Shown one piece after another: positions 45,093-55,069 of a DNA stretch of 63,323 nt. Position numbers and translations under genes: made by a program. Each line of letters begins with the position of its first letter. The first letter of the stretch is position 1. Origin of the DNA: Lentisphaerota bacterium (lineage in GTDB: Bacteria > Verrucomicrobiota > Lentisphaeria > Oligosphaerales > JABHEG01); contig JABHEG010000085.1 of NCBI GenBank assembly GCA_018676675.1, positions 1-63,323 on the forward strand, written 5' to 3'. The notes below the pieces were generated by a model, which worked only from the letters and a program-made list of their open reading frames with translations, was not told the DNA's origin and searched no databases.

Positions 45093-47408
45093 ATGAACGC
45101 TGCATTCCGCACCCTAACGGCCGCCCTTATGCTGGGCTTCCTTGTTCCGCAAGACGCCCTGGCAGCGCGCTTCGGGAGCAGGACTCACGAAAAAGCCCGG
45201 GAAGTGTGGATGGAAGGCTACCTGATGATGCAGGAGGCCGGCCAGGCCGAAAAGGATGGGCTGCTGACCCTCGCTCACTCGAAGTACAAAGCCGCCCAGG
45301 AGACCTTTGCCCTCGTCCGCTCCGAGTTCCCCACGTGGAACCCATCCCTCGTGTCTTACCGACTCAAGTTCTGTGAAGAACGGCTCAGTCGCCTCGAAGT
45401 CGCTCTCAGCGTTGATGCCGAAAAACTCTCCAAACCCGACTTGGTCACGTTGGTCCGCGATCTGCAGACCCAGAAGAAGGGCTGGGACAAGAAGCTGTCT
45501 ATCTGGGAAGAACGCACGGAGTCCCTTGGCGAACAGCTCAACGCCGCCCAACGAGATGCAGCTGAGCTCAAGCAGGCTCGTGCCGCCTTGGCCGCCTTGG
45601 AGAATAGCAAAAAGACCCTCGAAGCCGAGCGCAATACACTTCAGACAGCACTGGCAACCGCAAAACAGGAAGCCGGCGATCTGGTCAAGACGAATCAGGA
45701 GAACGAAGGCCTGAAGAACAAGGTCAGCGCGCTGACAAAGAGGGCTGAAGCGCTGGCCACGGAGACAGAGGAAGGAAAGACCGGCAGCCAGAAACTGAGT
45801 GCCCAGCTTGCCGCCGCTGAGAAGAAAAAGGAAGCGACTGAGGCCGAGCTCGCGGCTCTCGCAGGGAAAATCGCGACACTTGAAACAAGCCTCCAAACCG
45901 CAAAGCAGACCGCAGGCACGTCTGGTGCAGAAAACGCCAAGCTGAAAACGCAGGTCAGTGAGGTCCAGAAGGCGTATGACACGCTCAACGCACGTTTCAC
46001 AGAGGTGAGTAAGAAACTGGATACTGAAGAGACGGAGACCGCCCGCCTGTCCCGTAAGGCAGCCCAGGCTGAACAGCTGAAAAAGGAACTGGCGGAGAAG
46101 ATCAGAGAGATTGAGGAAGCGAAGCTGTCAGAAGCGAAAGCCATGGCCGCAGCCCGTGAGAAAGGCGAGCACGCCAAGCAACTGGCCGCAGCCCAGGATG
46201 AACTGAAGGCTCAGAGCGAGAGGTACGACAAGAAGTTGGCCGTCGCACAGGAAGAACTCAAAGCCAATCAGGCCAGACTCGCGGCCCAGGCGAAACAACA
46301 GTCCGAACAGCTCGAAGCCGGGAAGCAGGAGCAAACGGCACTCGCGGCGCGCGTTGCTGCCCTCAACGCCGAGCTCCAGAAGGCCAAGGATCTTTCCGCA
46401 CAGCTCGAGTCCGGGAAGCAGGCGCAAGCGACACTCGCGGCGCGAATTGTTGCACTCAACGCCGAGGTCCAAAAGGCCAAGGATCTCTCCGCCAAGACAG
46501 ACAGTGCCCGCCAGGAACTCCTCAAGTCCGGACTCTCGGAACAGGAGGCCCTCCGCCTCACCGCCCTCCCCCCTCGCGTTGCTGCGGAGATGGCACGTCT
46601 GAAGGAAAAGCAGGGCACGGTGGACCTGGCCCGCCTGGAGAATCTCGTCAAGGCCGAACGGGCCGAAGAAGTGGCCAAGCTCCAGAGCGAACTGAACACC
46701 GTCAAAGGTGACCTTCAGAAATCAAAGAAGAGGATTGAGCAACTCAAGCAGAATGTCGTTGCCCGGGAGGAAGCCGAGGCACGTCTTGTAGCCGAGAGGA
46801 AGAAGAGGATCGAGAAGGAACGCGAAGTCGCACGACAGGAACAAGCCAAGAAGGAAGCTCTCCACAAGCAACTCAAACAGGCAGCAGACATCGAAAACAA
46901 GGGTGATGTCGAGGCAGCGATCCACGCCTACAAAAAGGCTCTTGAGGTGACCCCGGAGAACCAGCAGGCTTTGGCCCGGCTTGGCATACTTCTGACCGAT
47001 CGTGGCCAAGATGTCGAGGCTGAACACTACCTGGACCGGGCCTTCGCTCTCAATCCCAATGACACCGATGTCCTCCTGCGGCTGGGTTTTGCCCAGATCC
47101 GTCAGGAGAAAGTGCATCTGGCCGTGTCAGCGTTGACCAGAGTCGCCGCCTTGGAGCCCAAGAACGCCGACGCCAGACGCCTTCTGGGCCTCGCTTGTAG
47201 CGCGGTTGGCTGGAGCGAAGCGGCCGAGGCGGAATTCAAGAAGGCGTTCGAGCTGAACAAGGAAAGCCCCGACGCAGCCTACAACCTGGCTGTCTTGCTG
47301 GCGACGTTGGATGAGCCGAGAATCAAAGAAGCCAAGGAGTGGTACGAGAAAGCGAAGAAGCTTGGCGCTCGACCGGATCCGGGGCTTGAGAAGTGTCTCG
47401 CTCAGTAG
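45093..47408 (+). CDS. Secreted coiled-coil/TPR protein A
   Basis: The protein has 771 residues from ATG 45093. Signal peptide (about 1-25, ending DALAA). N-terminal conserved module at about 30-110 with EVWMEGYLMMQEA, LAHSKYKAAQETFALVR and PTWNPSLVSYRLKFCEERLSRLE. A long coiled coil follows (about 125-585), rich in Ala/Glu/Lys/Gln. A C-terminal TPR domain at about 590-771 has GDVEAAIHAYKKALEVTP, LNPNDTDVLLRLGFAQI and ASACSAVGW-type units. It probably spans the periplasm as an elongated scaffold. The next gene is a paralogue with the same N-terminal and C-terminal modules and a far longer coiled coil. Confidence 0.8.
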   Translation: MNAAFRTLTAALMLGFLVPQDALAARFGSRTHEKAREVWMEGYLMMQEAGQAEKDGLLTLAHSKYKAAQETFALVRSEFPTWNPSLVSYRLKFCEERLSRLEVALSVDAEKLSKPDLVTLVRDLQTQKKGWDKKLSIWEERTESLGEQLNAAQRDAAELKQARAALAALENSKKTLEAERNTLQTALATAKQEAGDLVKTNQENEGLKNKVSALTKRAEALATETEEGKTGSQKLSAQLAAAEKKKEATEAELAALAGKIATLETSLQTAKQTAGTSGAENAKLKTQVSEVQKAYDTLNARFTEVSKKLDTEETETARLSRKAAQAEQLKKELAEKIREIEEAKLSEAKAMAAAREKGEHAKQLAAAQDELKAQSERYDKKLAVAQEELKANQARLAAQAKQQSEQLEAGKQEQTALAARVAALNAELQKAKDLSAQLESGKQAQATLAARIVALNAEVQKAKDLSAKTDSARQELLKSGLSEQEALRLTALPPRVAAEMARLKEKQGTVDLARLENLVKAERAEEVAKLQSELNTVKGDLQKSKKRIEQLKQNVVAREEAEARLVAERKKRIEKEREVARQEQAKKEALHKQLKQAADIENKGDVEAAIHAYKKALEVTPENQQALARLGILLTDRGQDVEAEHYLDRAFALNPNDTDVLLRLGFAQIRQEKVHLAVSALTRVAALEPKNADARRLLGLACSAVGWSEAAEAEFKKAFELNKESPDAAYNLAVLLATLDEPRIKEAKEWYEKAKKLGARPDPGLEKCLAQ

Positions 47409-47606
47409 CCCCCTGATGGCTCAATCCACGGCCGCTTCCGCCCGACAACCCCCGTCTGCTGGCACTGCCCCCGTTCGATCCCGTGCGACGACGGGCGGAA
47501 ACACGCTCCTCCGCTCTTCCTCCTCTGTCCTTCTTCGCTGTCACTTGGCCCCCCAGGGCCGGCGGTCACGCACGAGGCGCTGCCAATCAACCGAAACGTG
47601 GACCCC

Positions 47607-50600
47607 ATGAAACGGTTTGCCACCTCAATCCTCATCGCCATCACCATCTGCCTCGGCCTGGGTTCGCCCCTGCCGGTGTGGGCTCAGGGAGAGCACGCAA
47701 AAGCCCGCAAGGAGTGGATGGCGGGGTATGTGAAGCTGGAGGACGCCGAAAAGGCCGAAACCGCCAAGGACCCGGTCTTGGCCCTTGAGCTCTTCAGAGA
47801 TGCTCAGGACATCTTCCACATCGTGCGTAAACGCTATCCCAGCTGGAATCCTTCTCTCCTCGAGTACCGGCTGAATTACTGCACCAAACGCATCAAACGG
47901 CTTGAAGCTGAGGTGGCAACCGCCAGCGCTGGACTGGACAAGCCGAAACTCGTGGATCTTGCCCAGGACCAAGCCGGGAAGATCAAGGCCCTCACAACTC
48001 AAAACAGGGAACTCCGCCAACGAGTCGAGTTGACAGCCAAGGCCTTGGAGAGGGCCCGTCGAGAGGCGGCCAGAGCGGCGGCGACGGGGGTCGATGTCGA
48101 TGATCTGGTGAGCAAGAACAGGGGCCTGGAAGAGCAGGCCAAGTCTGCCGCTGAGAGGGTGGCGAAACTGCAAGATCAACTGCGGCAAGCTCAGGCTGAG
48201 TCGGGACGCCTGCAGAAGCTGGAGGAGGCCAAGGAAGAGCTCACACGGACGCAGACGCGCTGCACGGACCTGGAGAAAGCACTGGAAACGTACCGGAAAG
48301 CCTATGGACACATGAAGGAGAAGGTCCGGGAGGCCCTGCGTACGGAAGGCGAACTTCGGGCCGCCAAATCAACCCTCGGCAAAGAAAGCGAGAGACTCAC
48401 TACCGACTTGGCGCAGGCGCAAAGCGTCTTGCGGAAAGCTCAGGACAAACAGGACGTGCTCCGAGCGGACTCGGTTCGCCTGCAACAGGCGTTGGCCAAC
48501 GCCGGGCAACGCCTGGCCGAAGCTCAGGATGACCTGCTGAAGCAGACGACAGCCGCGGCAGAATTGCGCGAATTCCGAACGAAATACTTGGCGTCCGTGG
48601 CCCGTCAGGAAGAGACCCTGACTGAATTGCGGACAACCAACGCCGACCGAGCCCAGGCACTCACCCGCGCAACCGCCCTGCAGAAACAGAATGCCGAGCT
48701 CCATGGAGAAGCGCAAAAGCTCAAAGATCGTCTCGCCTCTCACCTCCAGGAACGGACTGAAGCCGCCAAGGCGAGCGTTGCGGAACGCGTATCACTGGAG
48801 ACCAAGCTCGAACAGGCGCTCGTACGGAGCGAGATCCTGACAAGAGAGCAAGTCAGCCTCCAGGCCCGTCTGCGGAAGGCAGAGGCTCTCGCGACTAAGC
48901 TTCAGAAGGACGAAAAGACAGCTGGCCAGGATCACCGAGGCTCAGTGGCCGAACTGCAAGCCCTTATCGCCGCCCGGGACACAGAACTGAGAGATCTGAG
49001 GCGGAAGCTCGCGGAGAGCATTGAACAGAGACGGATGGCCGCGGAAGAAAGGGATGCCCAACGCCTGCTGGCACAACGGCTTCAGAAGGACCTTCAGGAA
49101 GCCAACTCCATGACTGCCGGCCTGGGAGAAACAGCCGCGAAAAGCCGGGAGAGACTCGCGGCCGAGATCGCTACCACAAATCGCCTGGAGAAGGAGCTCG
49201 CGGAACACCGCAAAGGCCTCGAGGCCGAGAAGACCGCGACCGAACGCCTTCAGAACGAGCTCACCGAAATGCGTGATAAACTCAAGACCACGGACGCCGC
49301 GGCAACTCGTCTGACGAATGAACTCGCCGAGAAGCAGGACGAACTGAAAGCCAAGGATGCCGCGGCAACTCGCCTGACGAATGAACTCGCCGAGAAGCAG
49401 GACGAACTGAAAGCCAAGGACGCCGCGGCAACTCGCCTGACGGATGAACTCGCCGAGAAGCAGGACGAACTGAAAGCCAAGGGAACCGCAACAGCCCGCA
49501 TCGAGAACGAGCTGGCGGAACGAGATGCTGGGCTCCGCCGACAGCAAGAAACCGTGGCTGCGCAAACCCGGGAGAACGCCCAACTGAAAAAGCGGCTGGC
49601 CGATTCGGAGCAGCTTCTGCAAGCTGCCCAGCGTCGCCTGGCCGCTGCACAGCCCTCCCCAACGATGCCTGTCCCGACCAGAACAGCCGACATCGCAGCA
49701 GACGGCCTTCGGAAGAAGCTCGGCGCCGCGGAGGCGCGGAACAATGCGTTGGCCCTGAAGCTGGCGAATCTGGATGCCGATCTCACGCTCGCCAAGCAGG
49801 AAGCCAAAGGTGCACAAGATAAGACGAAAAGACTCGCCGCCGTCAATGAACAGTTGATAGTCGGGCTCGCGGCCCAGCGGCGGCGGTCCGCCGAAGCCAA
49901 GGTCGAACTTGGGGCCGCGAGACGGAATACCGAGACCGAGAAAGCAAAAGCAGTTCGGATCCTGGAGGAATGCGGGAAACTCAGGGCCCAGCTCGACCTG
50001 CAGGCACAACGCGAGGCCACCGCCAAGCTTGGGTTTGAAACCGTCCGTCAGGATACGGCCAGGAGGGCAGAAGACAAAGCCCGCGCTGCGGACGAAGCCC
50101 TAGCCGCCGCAAGACTGGAACTCCAGACCGCCCGCCAGGATGCGGCCAGGAAGGAAGAAGACAGAATCCGGGATGCGGCCCGAGCCCTGTCCGCCGCCGA
50201 CCTCAAGATGACCGCGGTGCAGGGCGCCCTGACAGCCGCCAAACTCGAACTGACCACCACACGGGGCGCCCTGACAGGCGCCGAAAAAGGCCTCCGGAAC
50301 CAGACAAAGATCGCCGAGACAGAACGCTTGGCGTTGCTGGAGCGGATTCAGGTATCGGAGAAAAAGGGAGCGACCGGGCAGACAGCTCTGACCGAACAGC
50401 AGGAGGCGAACCAGAGAGTGGTTGCCGATCTGGCTCTCTCTCGCAAGGAGCTGCAGCGTCAGCATGTCGTTCTTGCAGGCGAACGGAAACGGTGGACGAC
50501 CAAGCACGCGGAACAATTGACCAAAATCGGCGAACTCCAACGCCAGCTCAATGATGCAGCCGAGCGGCTGAAAGCACCCGGAAAGAGAGCCCATGGGACC

Positions 50601-52178
50601 GAGTCCACGGCAGGACTCCAGGCTCTGAACACGCGTATTGAGGACGCCGAGCAGAAGAGACTGGCTGCGGAAAGCAAGGTAGAGGAAGGACAGCGAGCAG
50701 CAGCGATCCAGGATAAGACTCTGGCAGCCCTCCAGCGACGTGTACAGGATCTCAGTGCCCTAGCCCCCGAAATCGAGAAGAAAGAACAGGAGGCAACGGA
50801 CGCCAACGCACGTATCGGTGAACTGAATCAAGCGCTGGAAAAAGCCAGGGATGCGGTGCGTAACGGCCGGGAGGAATCCGCCGGACGAGCCCGGGAGTGT
50901 CAGCGCCTGAACGCCATGCTGGACACCCTCCAGAAAAAGGCGCACACACTTGAGGAGCAACTCGGGATGTTCCGCAGAAAGGCGGGGAAACGAGAAAGCG
51001 AAGACTCGCGCCTCGCAGCCCAGCTTGAGCTCCAGACGGCGCAGATCAGGACTCTCGATTCTCAACGGAAGCAGTTAGGCGCAAAGGCGGCTGAGCAGAC
51101 AGAGCTCCTCCGGCGACGGGAGACGACCATCGCCAAGCTGGAGAAGCAAAACACTGACCTTACAACCGAGCTCAACGCGCACCGTGAGAACTTGAGTAAA
51201 CAAACTGGCCACATCGCCGGGCTCACGGCGAAAACCGAGGTTGTTGATGGACTCACGGCAAGCTTGAGCGACGTGGATGCGCAGTTGCTTGCCACGCAGA
51301 AGAAGGTGGCCGCTCTCACCGACCTGCGCGACGCAGGGGAAGCTCGGATTAGGGAACTGACCCGGCACCTCGAAGAGAAACGGGACGACATCCGGCGCTA
51401 CCAGCAGGCATTGGAGGAAGAACGGGCAAAGACGGGACAGGGGGCCGACCAGTTGCTCGAACAGGTCAAAAAGCTCACGAAGCAACTTGCGGGCGAAAAC
51501 GAACGTCGACGTGCCCTCGAGACCGTTCTGGCCAGACGGGATCTGGAAGAACCAGTCAAACCCGTTCAAACCGTCTCAGTAGAAGCCGAACGTGAGGGCC
51601 GCAGTCGCGACGTCAAGTTCCTCGTCAGAGGGTACCTCAGGCAAGGCTTGGCGGCGGAAGACAAGGGGAATGTGGAGGCGGCCGTATGGAACTACAAGAA
51701 GGTCTTGGACTACGCCGATGACCACCGGGTTGCCCTGCACCGTTTGGGCCTCATCTCCGCTGAAAACGGAGACGATGATGCAGCAGAGAGGCTCCTCCAC
51801 CAAGCGTTCCGAGCGGATCCAGACAACATGGATATACTCGTGCCTCTGGGGTTCACTTTGGTGCGCCAGGGCCAGCCTGATCTCGCGCTTTCCATGCTCA
51901 CTCGTGCCGTCGCCCTCTACCCTGAACGCCACGATGCCCACCGCTACCTGGGGATCGCCTGCAGCAGCCTTGGCTGGGTAGAAGCTGCGGAGGTCCAGTT
52001 CCGACGGGCCCTGAAACTCAAACGCGACGACAACGAAACCGCCTTCAATCTTGCCGTACTCCTGGCCTCAGTTTCTCCCCCGCGTATGACTGAAGCGAAA
52101 AAGTGGTACAAACACGCCCTGGCTTCGGGCAGCCCGCACGACCCCGGACTCGATGCGGTGTTTGAGATCACTCCCTGA
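47607..52178 (+). CDS. Secreted coiled-coil/TPR protein B
   Basis: The protein has 1523 residues from ATG 47607, paralogous to the preceding gene. Signal peptide (about 1-25, ending PVWAQ). N-terminal module: EWMAGYVKLEDAEKAE, LALELFRDAQDIFHIVR, PSWNPSLLEYRLNYCTKRIKRLE. A coiled coil of about 1200 residues follows (about 120-1330), which could reach well over 150 nm if continuous. C-terminal TPRs at about 1340-1520 include GNVEAAVWNYKKVLDYA and the SSLGWVEAAEVQFRRALKL unit. Three nearly identical 63-base repeats sit in the rod. The gene follows protein A by 198 bases and may share its operon. Confidence 0.8.
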   Translation: MKRFATSILIAITICLGLGSPLPVWAQGEHAKARKEWMAGYVKLEDAEKAETAKDPVLALELFRDAQDIFHIVRKRYPSWNPSLLEYRLNYCTKRIKRLEAEVATASAGLDKPKLVDLAQDQAGKIKALTTQNRELRQRVELTAKALERARREAARAAATGVDVDDLVSKNRGLEEQAKSAAERVAKLQDQLRQAQAESGRLQKLEEAKEELTRTQTRCTDLEKALETYRKAYGHMKEKVREALRTEGELRAAKSTLGKESERLTTDLAQAQSVLRKAQDKQDVLRADSVRLQQALANAGQRLAEAQDDLLKQTTAAAELREFRTKYLASVARQEETLTELRTTNADRAQALTRATALQKQNAELHGEAQKLKDRLASHLQERTEAAKASVAERVSLETKLEQALVRSEILTREQVSLQARLRKAEALATKLQKDEKTAGQDHRGSVAELQALIAARDTELRDLRRKLAESIEQRRMAAEERDAQRLLAQRLQKDLQEANSMTAGLGETAAKSRERLAAEIATTNRLEKELAEHRKGLEAEKTATERLQNELTEMRDKLKTTDAAATRLTNELAEKQDELKAKDAAATRLTNELAEKQDELKAKDAAATRLTDELAEKQDELKAKGTATARIENELAERDAGLRRQQETVAAQTRENAQLKKRLADSEQLLQAAQRRLAAAQPSPTMPVPTRTADIAADGLRKKLGAAEARNNALALKLANLDADLTLAKQEAKGAQDKTKRLAAVNEQLIVGLAAQRRRSAEAKVELGAARRNTETEKAKAVRILEECGKLRAQLDLQAQREATAKLGFETVRQDTARRAEDKARAADEALAAARLELQTARQDAARKEEDRIRDAARALSAADLKMTAVQGALTAAKLELTTTRGALTGAEKGLRNQTKIAETERLALLERIQVSEKKGATGQTALTEQQEANQRVVADLALSRKELQRQHVVLAGERKRWTTKHAEQLTKIGELQRQLNDAAERLKAPGKRAHGTESTAGLQALNTRIEDAEQKRLAAESKVEEGQRAAAIQDKTLAALQRRVQDLSALAPEIEKKEQEATDANARIGELNQALEKARDAVRNGREESAGRARECQRLNAMLDTLQKKAHTLEEQLGMFRRKAGKRESEDSRLAAQLELQTAQIRTLDSQRKQLGAKAAEQTELLRRRETTIAKLEKQNTDLTTELNAHRENLSKQTGHIAGLTAKTEVVDGLTASLSDVDAQLLATQKKVAALTDLRDAGEARIRELTRHLEEKRDDIRRYQQALEEERAKTGQGADQLLEQVKKLTKQLAGENERRRALETVLARRDLEEPVKPVQTVSVEAEREGRSRDVKFLVRGYLRQGLAAEDKGNVEAAVWNYKKVLDYADDHRVALHRLGLISAENGDDDAAERLLHQAFRADPDNMDILVPLGFTLVRQGQPDLALSMLTRAVALYPERHDAHRYLGIACSSLGWVEAAEVQFRRALKLKRDDNETAFNLAVLLASVSPPRMTEAKKWYKHALASGSPHDPGLDAVFEITP
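49293..49481 (+). repeat. Three tandem 63-bp repeats in the coiled-coil B gene
   Basis: Copies lie at 49293-49355, 49356-49418 and 49419-49481. They differ by only a few bases and encode the 21-residue unit DAAATRLTNELAEKQDELKAK (shown as DAAATRLTNE plus LAEKQDELKAK). DNA-level near-identity indicates recent expansion or gene conversion. Each 63-base step keeps heptad register, being three heptads. Confidence 0.9.
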
Positions 52179-52231
52179 GGCCCTCGCTTCCCGCCCTGCC
52201 TGTTTGCTGCCCGTGATTTCTCCCATATCAT

Positions 52232-52249
52232 ACGTCCCCCTTGGGACGT
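52232..52249 (+). other. Hairpin before KDPG aldolase gene
   Basis: A perfect 7-bp stem (ACGTCCC/GGGACGT) with a 4-nt loop lies 54 bases after the stop of coiled-coil B and about 87 bases before the aldolase start. It could end the upstream transcript or belong to the aldolase leader; there is no T-run. Confidence 0.35.
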
Positions 52250-52335
52250 GCACACCAGCCCACATCGCGCTACATTTGCGCGGACAATGGACATTGCTCC
52301 GATATGACAATCTGTCAGCAAGCGTGGAGAGAGAG

Positions 52336-52965
52336 ATGTTTAAGAAGCTCCGTCAACTTGGGGTTGTTCCGGTGGTGGCAGTGGACACGCCCGACCACGG
52401 CCTTCGCCTCTGTGAAGCCCTCCTGAATGGCGGCTTACCTGTCGCAGAAATCACCTTCCGAACGGAAGCAGCTGAGGCAACGATCAGGGCCGCGGCGAAG
52501 GCCTTCCCGGAGATCGCGCTGGGGGCGGGAACCGTGCTGACGGTCGACCAACTGAAGCAAGCCATGGATGCCGGTGCCAAGTTCGCCGTCGCCCCTGGAT
52601 GCAACCCGACCGTAGTTTCCGCGGCCGTGGCCCACAGCTTCCCGTTTGCGCCGGGCGTGTGCACCCCCAGCGATGTGGAACGCGCTCTCGAACTTGGCGT
52701 GAAGACGCTAAAGTTCTTCCCTGCCGAGGCGAGCGGGGGAATCACCATGCTCAAGGCGCTTATCGGACCCTACGGACACGTGGGGCTGGAGTTCTGTCCG
52801 ACCGGCGGCATCAAGACAAGCAATATGCTCGACTACCTGGCCCTGCCTCAAGTGCCTTTTGTGGGGGGAACCTGGATTGCCAAGAGAGACCTGATTTCAG
52901 GCGAAGCATGGGAAGAGATCACCGATAACGCACGAGATGCCGTCGCCCGGGCGGCAGCCCGCTGA
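52336..52965 (+). CDS. eda: KDPG/KHG aldolase
   Basis: The protein has 209 residues from ATG 52336 (GGAGAGAGAG upstream). It cleaves 2-keto-3-deoxy-6-phosphogluconate, or the non-phosphorylated 4-hydroxy analogue, to pyruvate and a second product. Catalytic residues are visible: Glu38 (AEITFRT), the GAGTV strand (63-67) and Schiff-base Lys126 (TLKFFPAE). The later FCPTGGI phosphate-binding block is intact. It starts the presumed amino-sugar operon and is followed by the nucleotidyltransferase after 11 bases. Confidence 0.93.
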   Translation: MFKKLRQLGVVPVVAVDTPDHGLRLCEALLNGGLPVAEITFRTEAAEATIRAAAKAFPEIALGAGTVLTVDQLKQAMDAGAKFAVAPGCNPTVVSAAVAHSFPFAPGVCTPSDVERALELGVKTLKFFPAEASGGITMLKALIGPYGHVGLEFCPTGGIKTSNMLDYLALPQVPFVGGTWIAKRDLISGEAWEEITDNARDAVARAAAR

Positions 52966-52976
52966 GGAGTGTGACA

Positions 52977-53900
52977 ATGACCAAACCGACACTACTTGTG
53001 CTCGCAGCCGGAATCGGGAGCCGGTACGGGGGCTTCAAGCAGATTGATCCCGTAGGCCCCACAGACGAGACCGTCCTCGATTACTCCGTTTACGATGCAT
53101 GGCGAGCGGGGTTCGGCAAGGTTGTGTTTGTCATCCGCGAGGAAATCGAGGCGCCGGTCAGGGAGCATTTTGATCCGCGTCTCAAAGGACGGCTGGAAGT
53201 CGACTACGTCTACCAGCACCTCGACGACCTTCCAGACGGATTCTCTCTCCCGACAGACCGGGAGAAACCATGGGGAACAGGTCACGCCATCCGCGCGGCC
53301 CGAGACGCTGTGAAGGAACCCTTTGCAGTCATCAATGCCGATGATTTCTACGGTACAGGATCCTACGAGACGATGGCCGGCTTCCTGAGCACCGCGGCAT
53401 CCACCCGAGACGCCGCCGCAACCTTCTGCATGGTCGCGTTCCGGCTGAGGAATGCACTGTCCGCGTTCGGCAGCGTCTCACGGGGCATCTGCTCCGTTGA
53501 TCCGGAAGGCTTCCTCTCCGATGTTGTGGAGCGCACCAAGATCGAGCTTCAGGCGAACGGCGACGTCCGGTTCCTGGATGAGCAGGGCCAATGGGCCCCA
53601 CTGACAGGAGAAGAGCCGGCCTCCATGAACATGTGGGGATTCACGCCGCGGCTGTTCGATTTCATCGAGGAGCTTTTCCGCGAGTTCCTGACGACACGCA
53701 TCGATGAACCCAAGAGCGAGTTCTTCATCCCGACAGTCGTCGATACACTCATTAAGGCTGGGGCCTGCCGGACCGCCGTCCTGACAACGGATGAGAAGTG
53801 GTTTGGGATGACCTACAGGGAAGACCGGGACAAGGTGAAAGGGAGCATTCGGGCACTCATCGAGTCCAATGTCTACCCTGCCGCCCTCTGGTCAGACTGA
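52977..53900 (+). CDS. NTP-transferase-family nucleotidyltransferase
   Basis: The protein has 307 residues from ATG 52977 (GAGGAG 7 bases upstream; GTG 52971 also possible). The GT-A-type signature LAAGIGSRYGG (9-19) binds NTP, and the metal-binding INADDFYG is clear. It should make NDP-sugars from sugar-1-phosphates, although the acceptor-specific residues cannot be read by eye. It precedes a NahK-like anomeric kinase, which supplies sugar-1-phosphate, so the two form a plausible activation pair similar in logic to AmgK/MurU. Confidence 0.78.
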   Translation: MTKPTLLVLAAGIGSRYGGFKQIDPVGPTDETVLDYSVYDAWRAGFGKVVFVIREEIEAPVREHFDPRLKGRLEVDYVYQHLDDLPDGFSLPTDREKPWGTGHAIRAARDAVKEPFAVINADDFYGTGSYETMAGFLSTAASTRDAAATFCMVAFRLRNALSAFGSVSRGICSVDPEGFLSDVVERTKIELQANGDVRFLDEQGQWAPLTGEEPASMNMWGFTPRLFDFIEELFREFLTTRIDEPKSEFFIPTVVDTLIKAGACRTAVLTTDEKWFGMTYREDRDKVKGSIRALIESNVYPAALWSD

Positions 53901-53954
53901 AGTGGCCACCGATTCAGTTCCAGAGAAATCCCCGCAGCAACGGGAAGCAACGCT

Positions 53955-55055
53955 ATGAACCATGATCTACGCGCCTGCTGTGCCGAGTTCCAGATTGACG
54001 GCACCTATATCGACGGCGGCCCTTACGGGACGGGGCACATCAATGATACCTATGCCGTGCGGTCACAGACTGCCACCGGCCCGGTTCGCCACATTCTCCA
54101 GAGGATCAATCACAACATCTTCAAAGATGTCCCCATGTTGATGGACAACATCGCACGTGTGACTGAACACCTGCGGACCAAGCTTCAGGATGTCCCCGGA
54201 GTCAACCCGGAGCGTGAAACGCTCACCATCATTCCCACCACCGACGGCAGCCCATACCTGAAGGATGAGAACGGTGACTACTGGCGCGCCTACATCTTCA
54301 TCGAGGGAGCCCAGACATACGATGAAGTCCAAAGCGAGGACCAAGCCTACCAGGCTGCCTTTGCCTTCGGGACATTCCAGGGATACCTGCTCGACCTACC
54401 CCCTCCCCGTCTGGTCGAGACAATCCCGGACTTCCACCACACTCCCAAGCGATTCGCAACGCTCGTTGAAGCAATTGACGCAGATCCGTGCAACCGAGCA
54501 GCTCAAGCCCGCCCCGATATCGAGTCCGCCCTCGCCCACGAAGAAATGACCGGGCGACTGATTCGAGATCTGGAGGCAGGACGCCTCTCTGAACGGGTCA
54601 CCCACAACGATACCAAAATCAACAACGTGATGCTCGATGACGCGACGGGACGAGGGATCTGTGTCATCGACCTGGACACCGTCATGCCGGGACTCGTTCT
54701 CTACGACTTCGGCGACCAAATCCGAACGACAACCGGAACAGCTCCCGAAGACGAACAGGACCTGAGCAAAGTGCGCTTCCAGATCAACATGTACGAAGCA
54801 CTTGTGAAGGGCTATCTCGATGCAGCAGGGAGCTTCCTCACAGCAGCCGAAACAGACTACCTAGCGTTTTGCGGAAAGCTGATTACATTCGAAATCGGCA
54901 TTCGATTCTTGACAGATTATTTGAGCGGCGACGTTTACTTCAAGACCCATCGCCCCGGCCATAATCTGGACCGTACTCGAACCCAGTTCGAGATGGTCCG
55001 GCAAATGGAGGAGCAGGAGGAAGAAATGAACGCCGTTGTGTCGAGTCTTAGGTAA
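53955..55055 (+). CDS. NahK-like anomeric sugar kinase (APH fold)
   Basis: The protein has 366 residues. The fold is that of aminoglycoside phosphotransferases. The Brenner motif is HNDTKINNVMLDD with catalytic Asp, and the metal Asp of VIDLDTVMPG is present. Bifidobacterial NahK with this motif phosphorylates N-acetylhexosamines at the anomeric carbon. The adjacent nucleotidyltransferase supports such a role. The family is sometimes misannotated as mucin desulfatase. It is followed after 14 bases by the ROK-like gene. Confidence 0.82.
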   Translation: MNHDLRACCAEFQIDGTYIDGGPYGTGHINDTYAVRSQTATGPVRHILQRINHNIFKDVPMLMDNIARVTEHLRTKLQDVPGVNPERETLTIIPTTDGSPYLKDENGDYWRAYIFIEGAQTYDEVQSEDQAYQAAFAFGTFQGYLLDLPPPRLVETIPDFHHTPKRFATLVEAIDADPCNRAAQARPDIESALAHEEMTGRLIRDLEAGRLSERVTHNDTKINNVMLDDATGRGICVIDLDTVMPGLVLYDFGDQIRTTTGTAPEDEQDLSKVRFQINMYEALVKGYLDAAGSFLTAAETDYLAFCGKLITFEIGIRFLTDYLSGDVYFKTHRPGHNLDRTRTQFEMVRQMEEQEEEMNAVVSSLR

Positions 55056-55069
55056 CGGGGATCACATCA

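Noticed and set aside
45093..52178. Long antisense open frames across both coiled-coil genes
   Set aside because: Ser/Leu/Arg-rich translations caused by the biased codon use of the sense coiled coils.
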